In this document: positions 25,790 through 33,789 of the stretch, one piece after another
Layout of the letters: every line of letters begins with the position of its first letter
Position numbering within the stretch: position 1 is the first letter of the stretch
Assembly: GCF_001514285.1 (NCBI RefSeq)
Contig: NZ_KQ949026.1
Span: forward strand, 304,802-368,801
Length of the DNA stretch: 64,000 nt
Direction of reading: 5' to 3'
DNA from: Streptomyces sp. DSM 15324
Lineage (GTDB): Bacteria > Actinomycetota > Actinomycetes > Streptomycetales > Streptomycetaceae
Notes under the pieces: generated by a model
What the model was told of the DNA's origin: nothing
Seen by the model: only the letters and a program-made list of their open reading frames with translations
The model's database searches: none
Position numbers and translations under genes: made by a program

Positions 25790-27171
25790 TGTGCGGGGCC
25801 CTCCGTGCTGGTTTCCGTGGAGATGAACACGTTCTTGGTCTCGGTGAAGGCGGTCAGGGCGTCCGGGCCCAGCTCACGGCCGACGCCGGACTGCTTGAAG
25901 CCGCCGAACGGGGTCCAGTAGCGGACGCTGGAGTGCGAGTTCACCGACAGGTTTCCCGCGCGCACCGCCTGCGAGACGCGCAGGGCGCGGCCGACGTCCC
26001 GGGTCCAGATGGAGCCGGAGAGGCCGTAGGGCGTGTCGTTGGCGAGCCGGATCGCGTCCGCCTCGTCGGTGAAGGGCAGCAGGACGGCGACGGGGCCGAA
26101 GATCTCCTCGCGGGCGGCGTCGGAGTCGGGCGCGGCGCCGGTGAGGACGGTCGGCGGGAACCAGAAGCCCGGTCCCTCGGGGGCGCTGCCGCGCAGCCCG
26201 GGCGCGTCGTCCGGGACGAACGACCGCACGCGCTCGACCTGCTGACGGGAGATCAGCGGGCCCATCTGCGTGGCCTCGTCGGCCGGGTCGCCGACCACGA
26301 CGGCGGACAGCTCCCGGGCGAGGAGGTCGGCCACCTCGTCGTACACCGACTCCTGGACGAGGATCCGGGTGCGGGCGCAGCAGTCCTGGCCGGAGTTGTC
26401 GAGGAAGGAGAAGGGGTCGACGGCCGCCTTCAGGTCGGCGTCGGCGAAGACGACGTTGGGGCTCTTGCCGCCGAGTTCGAGGGTGACGGGCTTGACCTGG
26501 CTCGCGCAGCGCTCCATGACCTCGCGGCCGGTGCGGGTGGAGCCGGTGAACACGATCTTCGCCACGCCGGGGTGGTCGACGAGCGCGCGTCCCGCGACGG
26601 CGCCGTACCCGGGCAGGACCTGGAACAGCCCTTCGGGCAGGCCGGCTTCGAGGCCGAGCTCGGCGAGGCGCAGGGCGGTGAGCGGGGTGGTCTCGGCGGG
26701 CTTGAGGACGACCGCGTTGCCGGCCGCGAGGGCCGGGAAGGAGCCCCAGGCGGCGATCGGCATCGGGAAGTTCCAGGGGGCGATCACCCCGACCACGCCG
26801 AGCGGTTCGTGGAAGGTGACGTCCCAGCCGCCGGGCACCGGGATCTGCCGGCCGGTGAGGCGTTCGACGCCGCCGGCCGCGTACAGCAGCAGGTCGCGGG
26901 CGTTGCCGGCCTCCCAGCGGGCGTTGCCGAGGAGGTGGCCGGCCTCGCGGACCTCCAGCAGCGCCAGCTCTTCGAGGTGGGCGTCCACGGTGTCGGCGAA
27001 CCGGCGCAGCAGCCGGGCCCGGTCGGCGGGCGCGAGCGCGGCCCAGCGCGGCTGGGCCGCCGCGGCGCGCCGGACGGCCGCGTCCGCGTCGGCCGCGTCG
27101 GCGGCGGGGACGGTGGCGACGACCTCCTCGGTGGCCGGATTCAGGACGACGAGCTCGTGCGGGTCGGACAA
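25786..27171 (-). CDS. Aldehyde dehydrogenase
   Basis: A 461-residue NAD(P)-dependent aldehyde dehydrogenase. The family blocks are intact: PWNFPM, the catalytic Glu in TLELGGKSPNVVF, the catalytic Cys in NSGQDCCARTRILV, and EEIFGPV. In the ligase cluster it would oxidise a gamma-glutamylated aldehyde to the acid, as PuuC does in polyamine breakdown. A TTG at 27171 has GAAAGG at good spacing and is chosen; a GTG at 27186 is the alternative. The upstream gap to the ligase holds a 28-base tandem repeat. Confidence 0.88.
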   Translation of the reverse strand: MSDPHELVVLNPATEEVVATVPAADAADADAAVRRAAAAQPRWAALAPADRARLLRRFADTVDAHLEELALLEVREAGHLLGNARWEAGNARDLLLYAAGGVERLTGRQIPVPGGWDVTFHEPLGVVGVIAPWNFPMPIAAWGSFPALAAGNAVVLKPAETTPLTALRLAELGLEAGLPEGLFQVLPGYGAVAGRALVDHPGVAKIVFTGSTRTGREVMERCASQVKPVTLELGGKSPNVVFADADLKAAVDPFSFLDNSGQDCCARTRILVQESVYDEVADLLARELSAVVVGDPADEATQMGPLISRQQVERVRSFVPDDAPGLRGSAPEGPGFWFPPTVLTGAAPDSDAAREEIFGPVAVLLPFTDEADAIRLANDTPYGLSGSIWTRDVGRALRVSQAVRAGNLSVNSHSSVRYWTPFGGFKQSGVGRELGPDALTAFTETKNVFISTETSTEGPAQ

Positions 27172-27202
27172 GGGGTGGCCTTTCACGGGTGGGGCGTCAG
27201 GG

Positions 27203-27268
27203 GCGGGGCGTCCCGGGCCGGGTACCACAGGCGGGGCGTCCCGGGCCGGGTGTCACAGGCGGGGCGTC
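27203..27268. repeat. 28-base tandem repeat x2.4
   Basis: Units begin at 27203, 27231 and 27259 (third one partial) with two differences between the full copies. They fill the gap between the ligase stop and the aldehyde dehydrogenase start. Confidence 0.85.
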
Positions 27269-28628
27269 AGAGGCGTTCGAAGGAGCGGCGCAGTTCCCAG
27301 TCGGTGACGGCGGCGTCGAAGGCCTCCAGCTCGACGCGTGCCATGTTGCGGTAGTGGGCGACGACCTCGTCCCCGAAGGCCGCTCTGGCGACCGGGCTGG
27401 TCTCCCACAGCTCGGCGGCCTCGCGGAGGGTGCCGGGGACGTGGGCGTAGTCGGCGGTGTAGGCGTTGCCGGGGCAGGCCTCGGGCAGTTCCAGCCGCTG
27501 CTCGATGCCGTGCAGGCCCGCCGCGACCAGAGCGGCGACCGCGAGGTGCGGGTTGACGTCCCCGCCGGGCAGCCGGTTCTCGAACCTGAGCGAGCGGCCG
27601 TGTCCCACGACCCGCAGGGCGCAGGTGCGGTTGTCGTGGCCCCAGGCGACGGCGGTCGGGGCGAAGGAACCCTTCTGGAACCGCTTGTAGCTGTTGATGT
27701 TGGGGGCGTAGAGGAGCGAGAAGTCGCGCAGGGCGGCGAGCTGGCCGGCGAGGAAGTGCCGCATGGTGTCGGTCATCCCGCCGTCCTCGGCGGCGAAGGC
27801 GTTGCGGCCCTCGGCGTCGGTGAGCGAGAGGTGGATGTGACAGGAGTTGCCCTCGCGCTCGTTGAACTTCGCCATGAAGGTGAGGGAACAGCCCTCCTGG
27901 GCGGCGATCTCCTTGGCCCCGGTCTTGTAGATCGCGTGCTGGTCGCAGGTGACGAGGGCCTCGTCGTAGCGGAAGGCGATCTCGTGCTGGCCGGGGTTGC
28001 ACTCACCCTTGGCGGACTCGACGGTGAGACCGGCTCCCGCCATGTCGTTGCGGATGCGGCGCAGCAGCGGCTCGATGCGTCCGGTCCCGAGGACCGAGTA
28101 GTCGATGTTGTACTGGTTGGCCGGGGTCAGCCCCCGGTAGTTGGCGTCCCAGGCCTGTTCGTAGCTGTCCTTGAAGACGATGAACTCCAGCTCGGTGCCG
28201 ACCTGTGCGGTGAGGCCGTGCTCGGCGAGGCGCTCCAGCTGGCGGCGCAGGATCTGGCGCGGCGCGGCGACGACCGGCGAGCCGTCGTTCCAGGCGAGGT
28301 CGGCGACGAGCATCGCGGTACCGGCGTTCCAGGGCACGCGGCGCAGGGTGGACAGGTCGGGGTGCATGGCGAAGTCGCCGTAGCCGCGCTCCCAGGAGGA
28401 CATGGCGTAGCCGTCGACGGTGTTCATCTCGGTGTCGACGGCGAGGAGGTAGTTGCAGCCCTCGGTACCGTGGTGGAGGACCTCGTCGAGGAAGAAGCGG
28501 GCGGCGAACCGCTTGCCCTGGAGCCGCCCCTGCATGTCGGGGAAGGCCAGGACGACGGTGTCGATCTCACCGCTCGCGACGAGGGCGTGCAGTTCCTCGA
28601 CGGCGAGCGGGGGTGTGCGGTCTGCCAC
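27267..28628 (-). CDS. glnA4: Glutamine-synthetase-like gamma-glutamyl-amine ligase (GlnA4 type)
   Basis: A 453-residue type I glutamine-synthetase fold. Conserved core blocks are GTELEFIVFKD, AKGECNPGQHEIAFRYDEAL (the Glu-rich metal site), NSCHIHLSLTD, the ATP-binding APNINSYKRFQKGSFAPTA and the catalytic-site ENRLPGGDVNPHLAVAA. True GlnA usually has longer and different substrate loops; the neighbours (aldehyde dehydrogenase, SDR, class I GATase hydrolase, FadR regulator) and the position relative to infC point to GlnA4, reported in S. coelicolor as a gamma-glutamylethanolamide synthetase. Substrate is inferred from that. It heads an operon transcribed away from the regulator. Confidence 0.85.
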   Translation of the reverse strand: MADRTPPLAVEELHALVASGEIDTVVLAFPDMQGRLQGKRFAARFFLDEVLHHGTEGCNYLLAVDTEMNTVDGYAMSSWERGYGDFAMHPDLSTLRRVPWNAGTAMLVADLAWNDGSPVVAAPRQILRRQLERLAEHGLTAQVGTELEFIVFKDSYEQAWDANYRGLTPANQYNIDYSVLGTGRIEPLLRRIRNDMAGAGLTVESAKGECNPGQHEIAFRYDEALVTCDQHAIYKTGAKEIAAQEGCSLTFMAKFNEREGNSCHIHLSLTDAEGRNAFAAEDGGMTDTMRHFLAGQLAALRDFSLLYAPNINSYKRFQKGSFAPTAVAWGHDNRTCALRVVGHGRSLRFENRLPGGDVNPHLAVAALVAAGLHGIEQRLELPEACPGNAYTADYAHVPGTLREAAELWETSPVARAAFGDEVVAHYRNMARVELEAFDAAVTDWELRRSFERL

Positions 28629-28738
28629 GGGAGGACCTCCTCAGGCTTCCTCGGCTGGTGTTCGCCTCTATGACTCGGACGGCCGGGAGCCATAAGGTAT
28701 TGCCGAGAACCATTGCTTGGGAAGGGGGGTACGGCCAG

Positions 28739-29473
28739 ATGCCGGTGGACGCGGACGACGGCTCGGAGGACCGGTTGACCCCGGTGCTGCGACCGGTGCG
28801 CGCGGGGAACGGCTTCGAGGAGGCGCTGGAGCAGATCCTCCAGGTCCTCCGGCTGGGCCTGGTGCCCGGCGGTGAGCGGCTGCCCGCCGAGCGCATCCTG
28901 GCGGAGCGGCTCGGGATCAGCCGGGTGACCCTGCGCGAGGTGCTGAAGGTGCTCCAGGACCAGGGGCTCGTGGAGTCCCGGCGGGGCCGCTACGGCGGAA
29001 CGTTCGTGCTGCCGCGCGCGGACGCCGGCGGCGAGGACGAGCTGCGGCGCCGGATCGCCGAGGTCGACGTCGAGGACGTGCTGCGGTTCCGCGAGGTGCT
29101 GGAGGTCGGCGCGGCCGGGCTGTGCGCGGCGCACGGGCTGACCGGCGAGCAGGCGGACCGGCTGCGGGACGCCCTCGCGCGGACGGCGGACGCCCCGCTG
29201 GCCGACTACCGGCGGCTGGACACCCTGCTGCATCTCACCCTGGCCGAGCTGTGCGGCTCCCCCTCGCTGACGGCGCAGTACGCGGCCGTGCGGGCGAGGG
29301 TGAACGACCTGCTCGACTGCATCCCGCTGTTGGTGCGCAACCTGGAGCACTCGCAGCGCCAGCACATCGCCCTGGTCGAGGCGGTGCTGGACGGGGACGC
29401 GGACGGGGCGCGGGAGATGATGCGCGAGCACTGCGCGGGGACGGCGGCGCTGCTGAGGGGCTTCTTGACCTGA
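28739..29473 (+). CDS. FadR-type GntR transcriptional regulator
   Basis: A 244-residue regulator. The N-terminal winged helix (about 25-85) holds LPAERILAERLGISRVTLRE, followed by an all-helical FCD ligand domain with the metal-site pattern ...RFREVLEVGAAGLCAA, LDTLLHLTLAELCGS and EHSQRQHIALVEAVLDGDAD. It diverges from the ligase gene across 110 bases and is the probable controller of the ligase operon; a regulator named EpuRII has been described for glnA4, and this may be its counterpart. ATG 28739 has GAAGGGGGG upstream. The longer open frame from 28613 is not used. Confidence 0.85.
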   Translation: MPVDADDGSEDRLTPVLRPVRAGNGFEEALEQILQVLRLGLVPGGERLPAERILAERLGISRVTLREVLKVLQDQGLVESRRGRYGGTFVLPRADAGGEDELRRRIAEVDVEDVLRFREVLEVGAAGLCAAHGLTGEQADRLRDALARTADAPLADYRRLDTLLHLTLAELCGSPSLTAQYAAVRARVNDLLDCIPLLVRNLEHSQRQHIALVEAVLDGDADGAREMMREHCAGTAALLRGFLT

Positions 29474-29568
29474 GCCGCGACGATCGTCGGGGCGGATCTT
29501 CCGGCCGTCAAAAGGTGCGCGTACAGTCCATTGGACGGACGGGGTGACGGAACGGGTCGGGAGGACGG

Positions 29569-30288
29569 ATGACGGACGGCGGCCGCCCGCTGATCGGGGT
29601 CAGCACGTATCTGGAGGCCGGGGCGCGCTGGGGCGTGTGGGAACTGGACGCCGCGCTGCTGCCCGTCGGATATCCCCGGCTGGTGCAGCGGGCGGGCGGT
29701 CTGGCCGCGCTGCTGCCGCCGGACGCGCCCGATCACGCGGCGGCGACGGTCGCCCGGCTGGACGGCCTGGTGATCGCGGGCGGCCCGGACGTGGAACCGG
29801 TCCGATACGGCGCCGAGCGCGAGCCCCGTACCGGCCCGCCGGCCCGGGAGCGGGACGCCTGGGAACTCGCCCTGATCGACGCGGCGCTGGCGGCGGGCGT
29901 ACCGCTGCTGGGCATCTGCCGGGGCATGCAGCTGCTGAACGTGGCGCTCGGCGGCACGCTGACCCAGCACATCGAGGGGCACGCCGAGGTGGTCGGGGTG
30001 TTCGGCAGTCACCCGGTCAAGCCGGTGCCGGGCACGCGGTACGCCGCCGCCGTCCCGGAGGAGAGCGCCGTGCCCGCCTACCACCACCAGGCCGTCGACC
30101 GCCTCGGCAGCGGTCTGGTCGCGAGCGCGTACGCGGCGGACGGGACCGTGGAGGCGGTGGAGCCGTCCGCGCCCGACGGCTGGGTGCTCGGGGTGCAGTG
30201 GCATCCGGAGATGGGGGACGACCTGCGGGTGATGCGGGCACTGGTCGAGGCGGCCGGGGCCGCTCCGCCCGCCGTCACCGCCCCATGA
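29569..30288 (+). CDS. Gamma-glutamyl-amine hydrolase (PuuD-type class I GATase)
   Basis: A 239-residue enzyme with the glutamine-amidotransferase fold. The nucleophile Cys is in LLGICRGMQLLNVALGG at about residue 122, and the His-Glu pair is in GVQWHPEMGDD near 206. The PuuD-like insert VPAYHHQAVDRLGSGL is present. It would release glutamate from the oxidised gamma-glutamyl product, closing the pathway opened by the ligase. It follows the regulator by 95 bases in the same direction. Its last ~45 bases are duplicated about 216 bases downstream. Confidence 0.9.
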   Translation: MTDGGRPLIGVSTYLEAGARWGVWELDAALLPVGYPRLVQRAGGLAALLPPDAPDHAAATVARLDGLVIAGGPDVEPVRYGAEREPRTGPPARERDAWELALIDAALAAGVPLLGICRGMQLLNVALGGTLTQHIEGHAEVVGVFGSHPVKPVPGTRYAAAVPEESAVPAYHHQAVDRLGSGLVASAYAADGTVEAVEPSAPDGWVLGVQWHPEMGDDLRVMRALVEAAGAAPPAVTAP

Positions 30289-30532
30289 GCGGGCCGGGGG
30301 TCTTCGCGCGGCGGCCCTGGTGCCGCGGGCTTGGTCCGACGGCCTCGGGGCCGCGGCCCTGGTGCCGCGGGCTTGATCCGACGGCCTCGGGGCCGCGGCC
30401 CTGATGCCGCGGGCTTGATCCGACGGCCTCGGGGCCGCGGCCTCGGGGCGGCGCCGTCAGCCGAGGCGGCCGGGGCCGCTCCGCCCGCCGCCCCCGCCCC
30501 ATGAGCGGGCCGGGGGCCTTCGCACGGCGGCC
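30247..30532. repeat. Direct duplication of the hydrolase gene's 3' end
   Basis: About 70 bases from 30247 (including the stop codon region CCCCATGAGCGGGCCGGGGG) recur from 30463 with only a few differences, an offset of 216. The 42-base repeat array lies between the copies. The downstream copy is not part of any open gene. Confidence 0.85.
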
Positions 30533-30588
30533 TTGGTTCGACGGCCCTGGTGCGGCGGCCTCGGTGCCACGGCCTCGGTGCCGGGGCG
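30289..30588. other. Repeat-filled intergenic segment
   Basis: No gene is supported in these 300 bases between the convergent hydrolase and LysR genes. A minus-strand frame reads as 14-residue PRHQGRGPEAVG-type repeats, but it has no start context of its own. The region is almost entirely tandem and direct repeats, very G/C-rich and able to form many hairpins. Confidence 0.7.
30311..30445. repeat. 42-base tandem repeat x3
   Basis: Units start at 30311, 30353 and 30395, with a fourth partial from 30437. Full units differ at one or two positions. Each carries CCGCGG elements that can pair within and between units. There are no spacers, so this is not a CRISPR array. Confidence 0.9.
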
Positions 30589-31518
30589 TCAGCCGCGGGT
30601 CAGGGACAGCAGGTCCCGCGCCGGGCCCGTCGGGCGGTGGCCGGTCGGCCAGACCGCGCGCAGGTCCCGGGCGAGCGAGACGCCCTCGACCGGGACGGCC
30701 ACCAGACGCCGCAGGGACAGCTCCTCCCCGACCGCCAGTTCGCTGAGGACCGCGGGTCCGGCCCCGCTCACCGCCGCCGCCTTCACGGCCGTCGTCGAGG
30801 AGAGCTCGATCAGGGGGCGCGCAAGACCGCCCAGCGCGCTGTCGAGGACCTGGCGGGTGCCGGAGCCCTTCTCCCGAAGGATCAGCGGGGTTCCGGCCAG
30901 CTCGGCGGCGGCCAGCCCCCGCCGGCGCCGGGCCCAGGCGTGTCCGGGGGCCACCACGACGATCAGCCGGTCGTGGGCGATGACCGCGGAGTCGAGGCCG
31001 GCGGGGACCGTCAGTCCCTCCACGAAGCCGAGGTCCGCCTCCCCGGCCAGCAGCCGTTCCGCCACGGCCGCCGAGTTCCCGGCGTGGAGGGAGACCGCCG
31101 TGTCGGGGCGGCCCGAGCGCAGCGCGACCAGCCACCCCGGGAGCAGGTACTCCGCGATCGTCATGCTCGCCGCCACCCGCAGCCGTGAGTCCCGCCGGTC
31201 CCGCAGCGCCTGCGCCCCCGCGTCGAAGGCCTGCGCCGCCTCCACGATCCGCCGGGCCCAGTCCGTCACCAGCGCGCCCGCGTCGGTGAGCCGGGACCCG
31301 CGCGGCGAACGGTCGACGAGGGCCACCCCGAGCAGACGTTCCATGGAGCGGATCCGGCTGCTCGCGGCGGGCTGGGTGATGCCCACCTCGCGGGCCGCCG
31401 CCCCGAGGCTGCCCAGCCGGGCCACGGCCAGCAGCAGTTCCAGCGCTCCGAGCTCCGGCACGCGATGCGCGAGGGAGCCGGTGACCGCGGGCTGTTCCTC
31501 CGACGTTTCCCTGCTCAT
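30589..31518 (-). CDS. LysR-family transcriptional regulator
   Basis: A 309-residue LysR regulator. The winged helix at about residues 22-80 holds LLLAVARLGSLGAAAREVGITQPAASSRIRSME, shown here as its start and recognition parts, and the effector domain begins at LRVAASMTIAEYLLPGWL with the GEADLGFVEG hinge block. The effector is unknown. It is divergent from a small membrane protein (91-base gap), a usual target arrangement. Confidence 0.88.
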   Translation of the reverse strand: MSRETSEEQPAVTGSLAHRVPELGALELLLAVARLGSLGAAAREVGITQPAASSRIRSMERLLGVALVDRSPRGSRLTDAGALVTDWARRIVEAAQAFDAGAQALRDRRDSRLRVAASMTIAEYLLPGWLVALRSGRPDTAVSLHAGNSAAVAERLLAGEADLGFVEGLTVPAGLDSAVIAHDRLIVVVAPGHAWARRRRGLAAAELAGTPLILREKGSGTRQVLDSALGGLARPLIELSSTTAVKAAAVSGAGPAVLSELAVGEELSLRRLVAVPVEGVSLARDLRAVWPTGHRPTGPARDLLSLTRG

Positions 31519-31609
31519 AAGCCCAGTTTATGTCCCACCGGCGAGGGTGTCCCCGGCTCTGGGGGCAGGCGCTGGTGCCGCCGTCGCGGGATGGCCCAAG
31601 CTGGCCCGC

Positions 31610-32131
31610 ATGGACTGGTTGCCACTGCTCTCCACCCTGGCCGGGGCCGCGATCGGCATCGTCGCCACTTCCATCGCCGATCGGAACCGGTGGAAGCACG
31701 AGAACGTCAGAGAGGCTCATCGGCTGCGGCTCGACATCTACACGCAGTACACCACCACCGTGAAGGTCCTCGGCCAAACCCTGCGGGCCGTGGCCGAGCG
31801 AGAACACCCCTCCGACGCCGAGCGGGCCCTCGCGCTGCGCGAGGCCTTCCGGGATTCGGGCATAGCCACCGCATCGGAACGGATGTGGCTCATCGCGCCC
31901 CAACCCGTCGTCAAGGCCTCCGACAGCGTGTTCCACTGCCTGCGACGCATCTGCGACGGCTACGCCGAGGGCACTGCCGTCAGCAGTGCGGAGGATCGCG
32001 CCCGCTGGGAAGCGCGCGGCAAGGCGGCCGCCCGGATGCGCAAGCTCATGCGTGACGACCTCGGCGTGGGGCCCCTCACCGAGCGCCACAGCCCCCTGCT
32101 CACCGACTACGACGCCCCCGGCGCCCCGTGA
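31610..32131 (+). CDS. Small membrane-anchored protein of unknown function
   Basis: A 173-residue protein. One N-terminal membrane helix (WLPLLSTLAGAAIGIVATSI, residues 3-22) is followed by DRNRWKHENVREAHRLRLDIY and a helical cytosolic domain with no family I recognise. This shape, a short anchor then a long helical region beginning with charged residues, is frequent in actinobacterial hypothetical proteins. ATG 31610 starts directly at the membrane helix. It may be a target of the divergent LysR regulator. Confidence 0.65.
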   Translation: MDWLPLLSTLAGAAIGIVATSIADRNRWKHENVREAHRLRLDIYTQYTTTVKVLGQTLRAVAEREHPSDAERALALREAFRDSGIATASERMWLIAPQPVVKASDSVFHCLRRICDGYAEGTAVSSAEDRARWEARGKAAARMRKLMRDDLGVGPLTERHSPLLTDYDAPGAP

Positions 32132-32164
32132 GGCGGGCCGGACGGGCGTACCGGCGGGGGCCGG

Positions 32165-32884
32165 TCAGCCGAGCGCCGCGCGCAGGGCCGCGGCCAGCGC
32201 CCGGGGAGCCTCGGCGAGCGAGGGGCCGTACCAGGTCAGATGCCGTCCGCTGACGAGTGCGCAGGGCAGCCCGGGGAAGGCCTCGGGGCCGTCCTCGGCG
32301 GTGAAGCGGTAGGGCTCGTCGGGGAGGACGACGACGTCGGGGGCGGCCGCCAGGAGGTCGTCCAGGGCGATCCTCGGGTAGCGGTCCTCGTGGTGCGTGT
32401 GGAGGTGGTCGACGCCGAGGCGGGCCAGCACGTCACCGGCGAAGGTGTCGCGGCCCAGCACCATCCAGGGCCGGCGCCAGATCGGCACGACGGCCGAGAG
32501 ACGGGTCCGGGGCTCCTTCAGCCCGGCCCACTCCTCCTCGGCCTCGTCCAGCCAGCGCGGCCGGGAGCGCGCGCCGCACGCCGTGAGGACGCGGGCCAGC
32601 TCCCGGAAGGCCTGCGGGACGTTCCGCACCTCTGTGACCAGCACCTCGACGCCCGCCGTGCGCAGGGCGGCGAGGTCGGGTGCGCGGTTCTCCTCCTCGT
32701 TGGCGATGACCAGGTCGGGAGCGAGGGCGGCGATCCGTTCGACGTCCGGGTTCTTGGTGCCGCCGATCCGGGTGACCTCCAGGTCGGCCGGATGGCTGCA
32801 CCAGTCGGTCGCGCCGACCAGCGCGCCGGGCACGGAGACGGCCACCGCCTCCGTCAGGGAGGGCACCAGGGAGACGATCCGCAC
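32165..32884 (-). CDS. BtuF-like helical-backbone metal receptor, no signal peptide
   Basis: A 239-residue class III substrate-binding fold. It begins VRIVSLVPSLTEAVAVSVPG at once, then VGATDWCSHPADL, IGGTKNPDVERIAALAPDLVI and WYGPSLAEAP, blocks typical of cobalamin/iron-siderophore receptors. Unlike them, it has no signal peptide or lipobox, and no ABC permease or ATPase is nearby, so it is probably cytosolic and may sense or store a ligand. The GTG at 32884 is 5 bases after the XRE-cupin stop, so the two are co-translated. Confidence 0.8.
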   Translation of the reverse strand: MRIVSLVPSLTEAVAVSVPGALVGATDWCSHPADLEVTRIGGTKNPDVERIAALAPDLVIANEEENRAPDLAALRTAGVEVLVTEVRNVPQAFRELARVLTACGARSRPRWLDEAEEEWAGLKEPRTRLSAVVPIWRRPWMVLGRDTFAGDVLARLGVDHLHTHHEDRYPRIALDDLLAAAPDVVVLPDEPYRFTAEDGPEAFPGLPCALVSGRHLTWYGPSLAEAPRALAAALRAALG

Positions 32885-32889
32885 GGGCG

Positions 32890-33468
32890 TCAGCGCTTCC
32901 GGTTCCGGACCGCCTCGATGTGCTCGGCGACGGCCACGACGACCACCCGGGTGTCCGGGACGGTCGCCCGCCAGCGGTGGCGGACCCCGCCGGTCAGGTA
33001 CAGGGTGTCGCCCCGGCCCAGGCGGTAGGCGCGGCCCTCCGCCTCGATCTCCACGGCGCCGTCGGCGACGTACATCAACTGGTCGTTGCGGTTCTGGATC
33101 TCCCGGCCGGCCTCGTGGTCGCCGGAGAACTCGGTGGCGTGCATCTGGTGGTGGCCGCGGACCAGGGAGCGGGAGCGCGGTACGGGCCCCGGCGTCTCGG
33201 CGGCCTCGGCCACCTCGGCGCGGACGACGTCCACGCTGCACGCCGGGTCGGCGGCGGCGAGGAGTTCGACGGCCGTGGTGCGCAGGGCGTCGGCGAGTTT
33301 CTCCAGGGAGCCGGTGCTGGGGCGGGCGCGGTCGTTCTCGATCTGGCTCAGGAACGGGACCGACAGGCCGCTGCGCTCGGCCACGACGGCGAGGGTGAGG
33401 TCCAGGACCCGGCGTCGCCGCCGTACGGCAGCGCCGACCCGCAACGGCTGTTCTTTGTGGTCGCCCAT
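32890..33468 (-). CDS. XRE-family regulator with cupin sensor domain
   Basis: A 192-residue regulator: helix-turn-helix at about residues 10-65 (LDLTLAVVAERSGLSVPFLS, IENDRARPSTGSLEKLADAL) and a C-terminal cupin (about 115-185) with RNDQLMYVADGAVEIEAEG and RLGRGDTLYLTGGVRHRW. The cupin presumably binds a small ligand or metal. It forms an operon with the BtuF-like protein. Confidence 0.88.
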   Translation of the reverse strand: MGDHKEQPLRVGAAVRRRRRVLDLTLAVVAERSGLSVPFLSQIENDRARPSTGSLEKLADALRTTAVELLAAADPACSVDVVRAEVAEAAETPGPVPRSRSLVRGHHQMHATEFSGDHEAGREIQNRNDQLMYVADGAVEIEAEGRAYRLGRGDTLYLTGGVRHRWRATVPDTRVVVVAVAEHIEAVRNRKR

Positions 33469-33789
33469 CGCTCCGGCTCCCTCCTTCGCCCGTCGAAACC
33501 GTGGATGTCCTGAAGAGTTCTCTGCACCCTACGCATGTTCGGCAAACCGTTTCATGTGCCCGTCACATCGAGGACACACCACGTGACGCACGACCCCACA
33601 GATCACGCCAGCCGAGCGGGCCGCCCGGGTCGCCGGGCGGTCGGCCGCCCTCTTCTTTTCCGGTTCAATGCGCGAACGGCCGTGAGTGTTCCCGCTCGTC
33701 CCCGGCTTCGCAAGCTTCCCACCCGAGGCCTTGGGGTGGCTCTGCGTGGTTGGCCGGATTATTGCCGTGGTGGATGGGGCCGGTAGGGC
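33469..33789. other. Intergenic region before the type VII locus
   Basis: These 321 bases hold no gene I can support. CCGCCCGG (33621-33628) and CCGGGCGG (33633-33640) make a perfect 8-base-pair hairpin, followed on the plus strand by CTCTTCTTTT ten bases later; it may end transcription from either side. The rest is the promoter region of the XRE gene and the tail of the mycP transcript. Confidence 0.45.

Noticed and set aside
27203..27268. Possible CRISPR array of 28-base repeats
   Set aside because: Units abut with no spacers and there are only 2.4 copies.
30311..30445. Possible CRISPR array
   Set aside because: Units are contiguous 42-base tandem repeats with no unique spacers, and no cas genes are in the window.
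30275..32089. Minus-strand frame with 14-residue PRHQGRGPEAVG repeats
   Set aside because: Out of frame with the clear LysR gene and read through tandem repeats; no start context.
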